From UBA9300 sp964577305 (lineage in GTDB: Bacteria > Bacteroidota > Bacteroidia > Bacteroidales > VadinHA17), in contig CAZNYS010000003.1 of the NCBI GenBank assembly GCA_964577305.1, forward strand, positions 1-64,000: DNA of 64,000 bases, written 5' to 3'. Position numbers and translations under genes: made by a program. The notes beneath the pieces are model-generated. The model was not told the DNA's origin. It saw only the letters and a program-made list of their open reading frames with translations, and made no database searches. Of this stretch, positions 63,194-64,000 are shown one piece after another (position 1 is the first letter of the stretch; each line of letters begins with the position of its first letter).

Positions 63194-63763
63194 AGGCCAG
63201 GTGTTTTGATGTACATATTTTATTTCTTCCCTGCTGAACCACCTTACTTCAGTAATATCTTCTGAAATCTGGGGCGCGGCTTTACCCTCTCCCGTGTCGT
63301 TAAAAACATACCAGTGTGTTTCTTTCAGTACCCATTTTTCATCTTTTTTGTAAATATGATATGTCGGGTTAAGTATTAACCTGGCTTCTCCGGCGATAAG
63401 CCCTGTTTCTTCTTCGATCTCCCTGACTGCACATTCCCGTACAGATTCATTTTCAGAAAGGTGGCCTTTAGGAATATCCCATTTGCTTCGTCTCCTGATA
63501 AATAATAACTCTTCATTATCATTGTACAATAATCCGCCCGAAGCTATTCTGTTCTCAAAATATGCCCTGAATGCGTTCCAAAGTGAGTTAATCTTATACG
63601 AATAAATGTTTAGTGAGCTGATTTCATTGTTCCTGATAAAGGCTGAAATTTTAGCATAAAGCTCATCTATATCATGGTATTTATAGAATAAGCGGTATTT
63701 TTGCATTCGGTCGGGTTGACTGCTAATAAATATGAACCTTTTATCGAAGTAAATCTTATACAC
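63152..63763 (-). CDS. NUDIX hydrolase
   Basis: The NUDIX box GHLSENESVRECAVREIEEETGL fits G-x5-E-x7-REU-x-EE-x-GU, which binds the metal for hydrolysis of nucleoside-diphosphate-linked substrates. The 203-residue protein begins MYKIYFDKRFIFIS, which needs a GTG start at 63763; ATG starts are further in. Its 3' end overlaps the upstream plus-strand gene by 42 bp, and its start is 6 bp from pyrE, which is divergent. Substrate unknown. Confidence 0.9.
   Translation of the reverse strand: MYKIYFDKRFIFISSQPDRMQKYRLFYKYHDIDELYAKISAFIRNNEISSLNIYSYKINSLWNAFRAYFENRIASGGLLYNDNEELLFIRRRSKWDIPKGHLSENESVRECAVREIEEETGLIAGEARLILNPTYHIYKKDEKWVLKETHWYVFNDTGEGKAAPQISEDITEVRWFSREEIKYVHQNTWPSVSDVIHEAITKL
63696..63703 (+). 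promoter_or_regulatory. Candidate -7 box of pyrE inside the NUDIX gene
   Basis: TATTTTTG matches TAnnTTTG, 66 bp before the pyrE ATG and within the NUDIX coding region. The -33 element is weak. Since only 6 bp separate the two start codons, a promoter for pyrE must lie in the NUDIX gene. Confidence 0.35.
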
Positions 63764-63769
63764 CAGTCT

Positions 63770-64000
63770 ATGGAAAATACTGCAAAATCAATTGCGGATT
63801 ATTTATTACAAATTAAAGCAATAAAACTACAACCGTCAAATCCTTTTACCTGGGCTTCGGGATGGAAATCTCCCATATATTGTGATAACAGGAAAACACT
63901 TTCATTTCCTGAAGTCAGGTTAGCAATCAGGGATGCTTTCGTAAAGAAAATAAAAGAGCTATATCCTGGCACTGAACTTATTGCAGGAGTAGCAACCGGA
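63770..64000 (+). CDS. pyrE: Orotate phosphoribosyltransferase, 5' part
   Basis: The first 77 codons are present and run off the window. They read MENTAKSIADYLLQIKAI, then SNPFTWASGWKSPIYCDNRKTLSFPEVR and IAGVATG, the N-terminal part of PyrE, which joins orotate to PRPP in UMP synthesis. The phosphoribosyl-binding motif would lie past the window edge. It is divergent from the NUDIX gene with a 6-bp gap. Confidence 0.92.
   Translation, partial: MENTAKSIADYLLQIKAIKLQPSNPFTWASGWKSPIYCDNRKTLSFPEVRLAIRDAFVKKIKELYPGTELIAGVATG

Overview
The window reads as a chromosome segment of an anaerobic or facultative member of the Bacteroidota (Bacteroidales/Marinilabiliales-like). Supporting signs are a SusC/SusD pair plus a SusD remnant, type IX secretion marks (PorQ and a protein with a C-terminal sorting domain), many secreted lipoproteins, several TAnnTTTG-type -7 promoter boxes, weak Shine-Dalgarno use, low GC and A/T-rich intergenic DNA. 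No phage or transposase gene is visible. Mobile-type DNA is limited to a non-coding MITE-like element and palindromic or tandem repeats.

Region 1 (1-10.5 kb) is mostly housekeeping: a hybrid sensor kinase whose upstream PAS domain is out of frame, then on the minus strand porQ-cmk-ispH-pfkA, a sodium/solute symporter coupled to a small Cys-rich protein, an N-epsilon-acetyl-beta-lysine pair (ablA-ablB) with a MarR regulator, and a DMT exporter. The AblA copy lacks the whole radical-SAM cluster segment. Region 2 (10.6-16.3 kb) is a fatty-acid oxidation electron-transfer operon: etfB, etfA, a membrane Fe-S protein, a CCG-domain Fe-S protein and an acyl-CoA dehydrogenase.

Region 3 (16.3-35.1 kb) is the most interesting part: a long, tightly packed plus-strand poly-gamma-glutamate (PGA) locus. 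Its order is TRAP-type large permease, 48-residue two-helix membrane protein, M14-like deacylase, unknown secreted protein, gamma-glutamyltransferase, PgsB, PgsC, PgsW, SusC, SusD, a glutamate racemase homologue carrying a lipoprotein signal, a sensor kinase, an NtrC-type sigma-54 activator, and a secreted N-formylglutamate-amidohydrolase-like enzyme with a type IX sorting domain. A paralogue of that last enzyme lies divergently at the other end. Between it and the permease are a perfect inverted repeat and a sigma-54-like promoter, which suits control by the locus's own regulator. My inference is one system that makes, trims, racemises and re-imports a glutamyl polymer at the cell surface.

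Region 4 (35.2-38.6 kb) holds divergent GH18 and GH92 glycosidase genes. Region 5 (38.7-50.9 kb) is a respiratory module: monohaem lipoprotein, outer-membrane barrel, seven-haem cytochrome, cytochrome b, four-cluster Fe-S protein, NrfD-type quinol subunit, periplasmic protein and cytochrome c. A hexahaem lipoprotein on a collagen-like stalk, a Crp/Fnr regulator and a fused CcsBA haem-attachment protein follow. FNR-type boxes lie ahead of both the main operon and the regulator. Region 6 (50.9-53.3 kb) holds repeats, tRNA-His, a flippase and a truncated susD. Region 7 (53.4-64 kb) is housekeeping: class V aminotransferase, acyltransferase-like protein, L31, Lon, cation-chloride-cotransporter-like permease, CoaD, a thioredoxin-fold protein, a NUDIX hydrolase and the start of pyrE.
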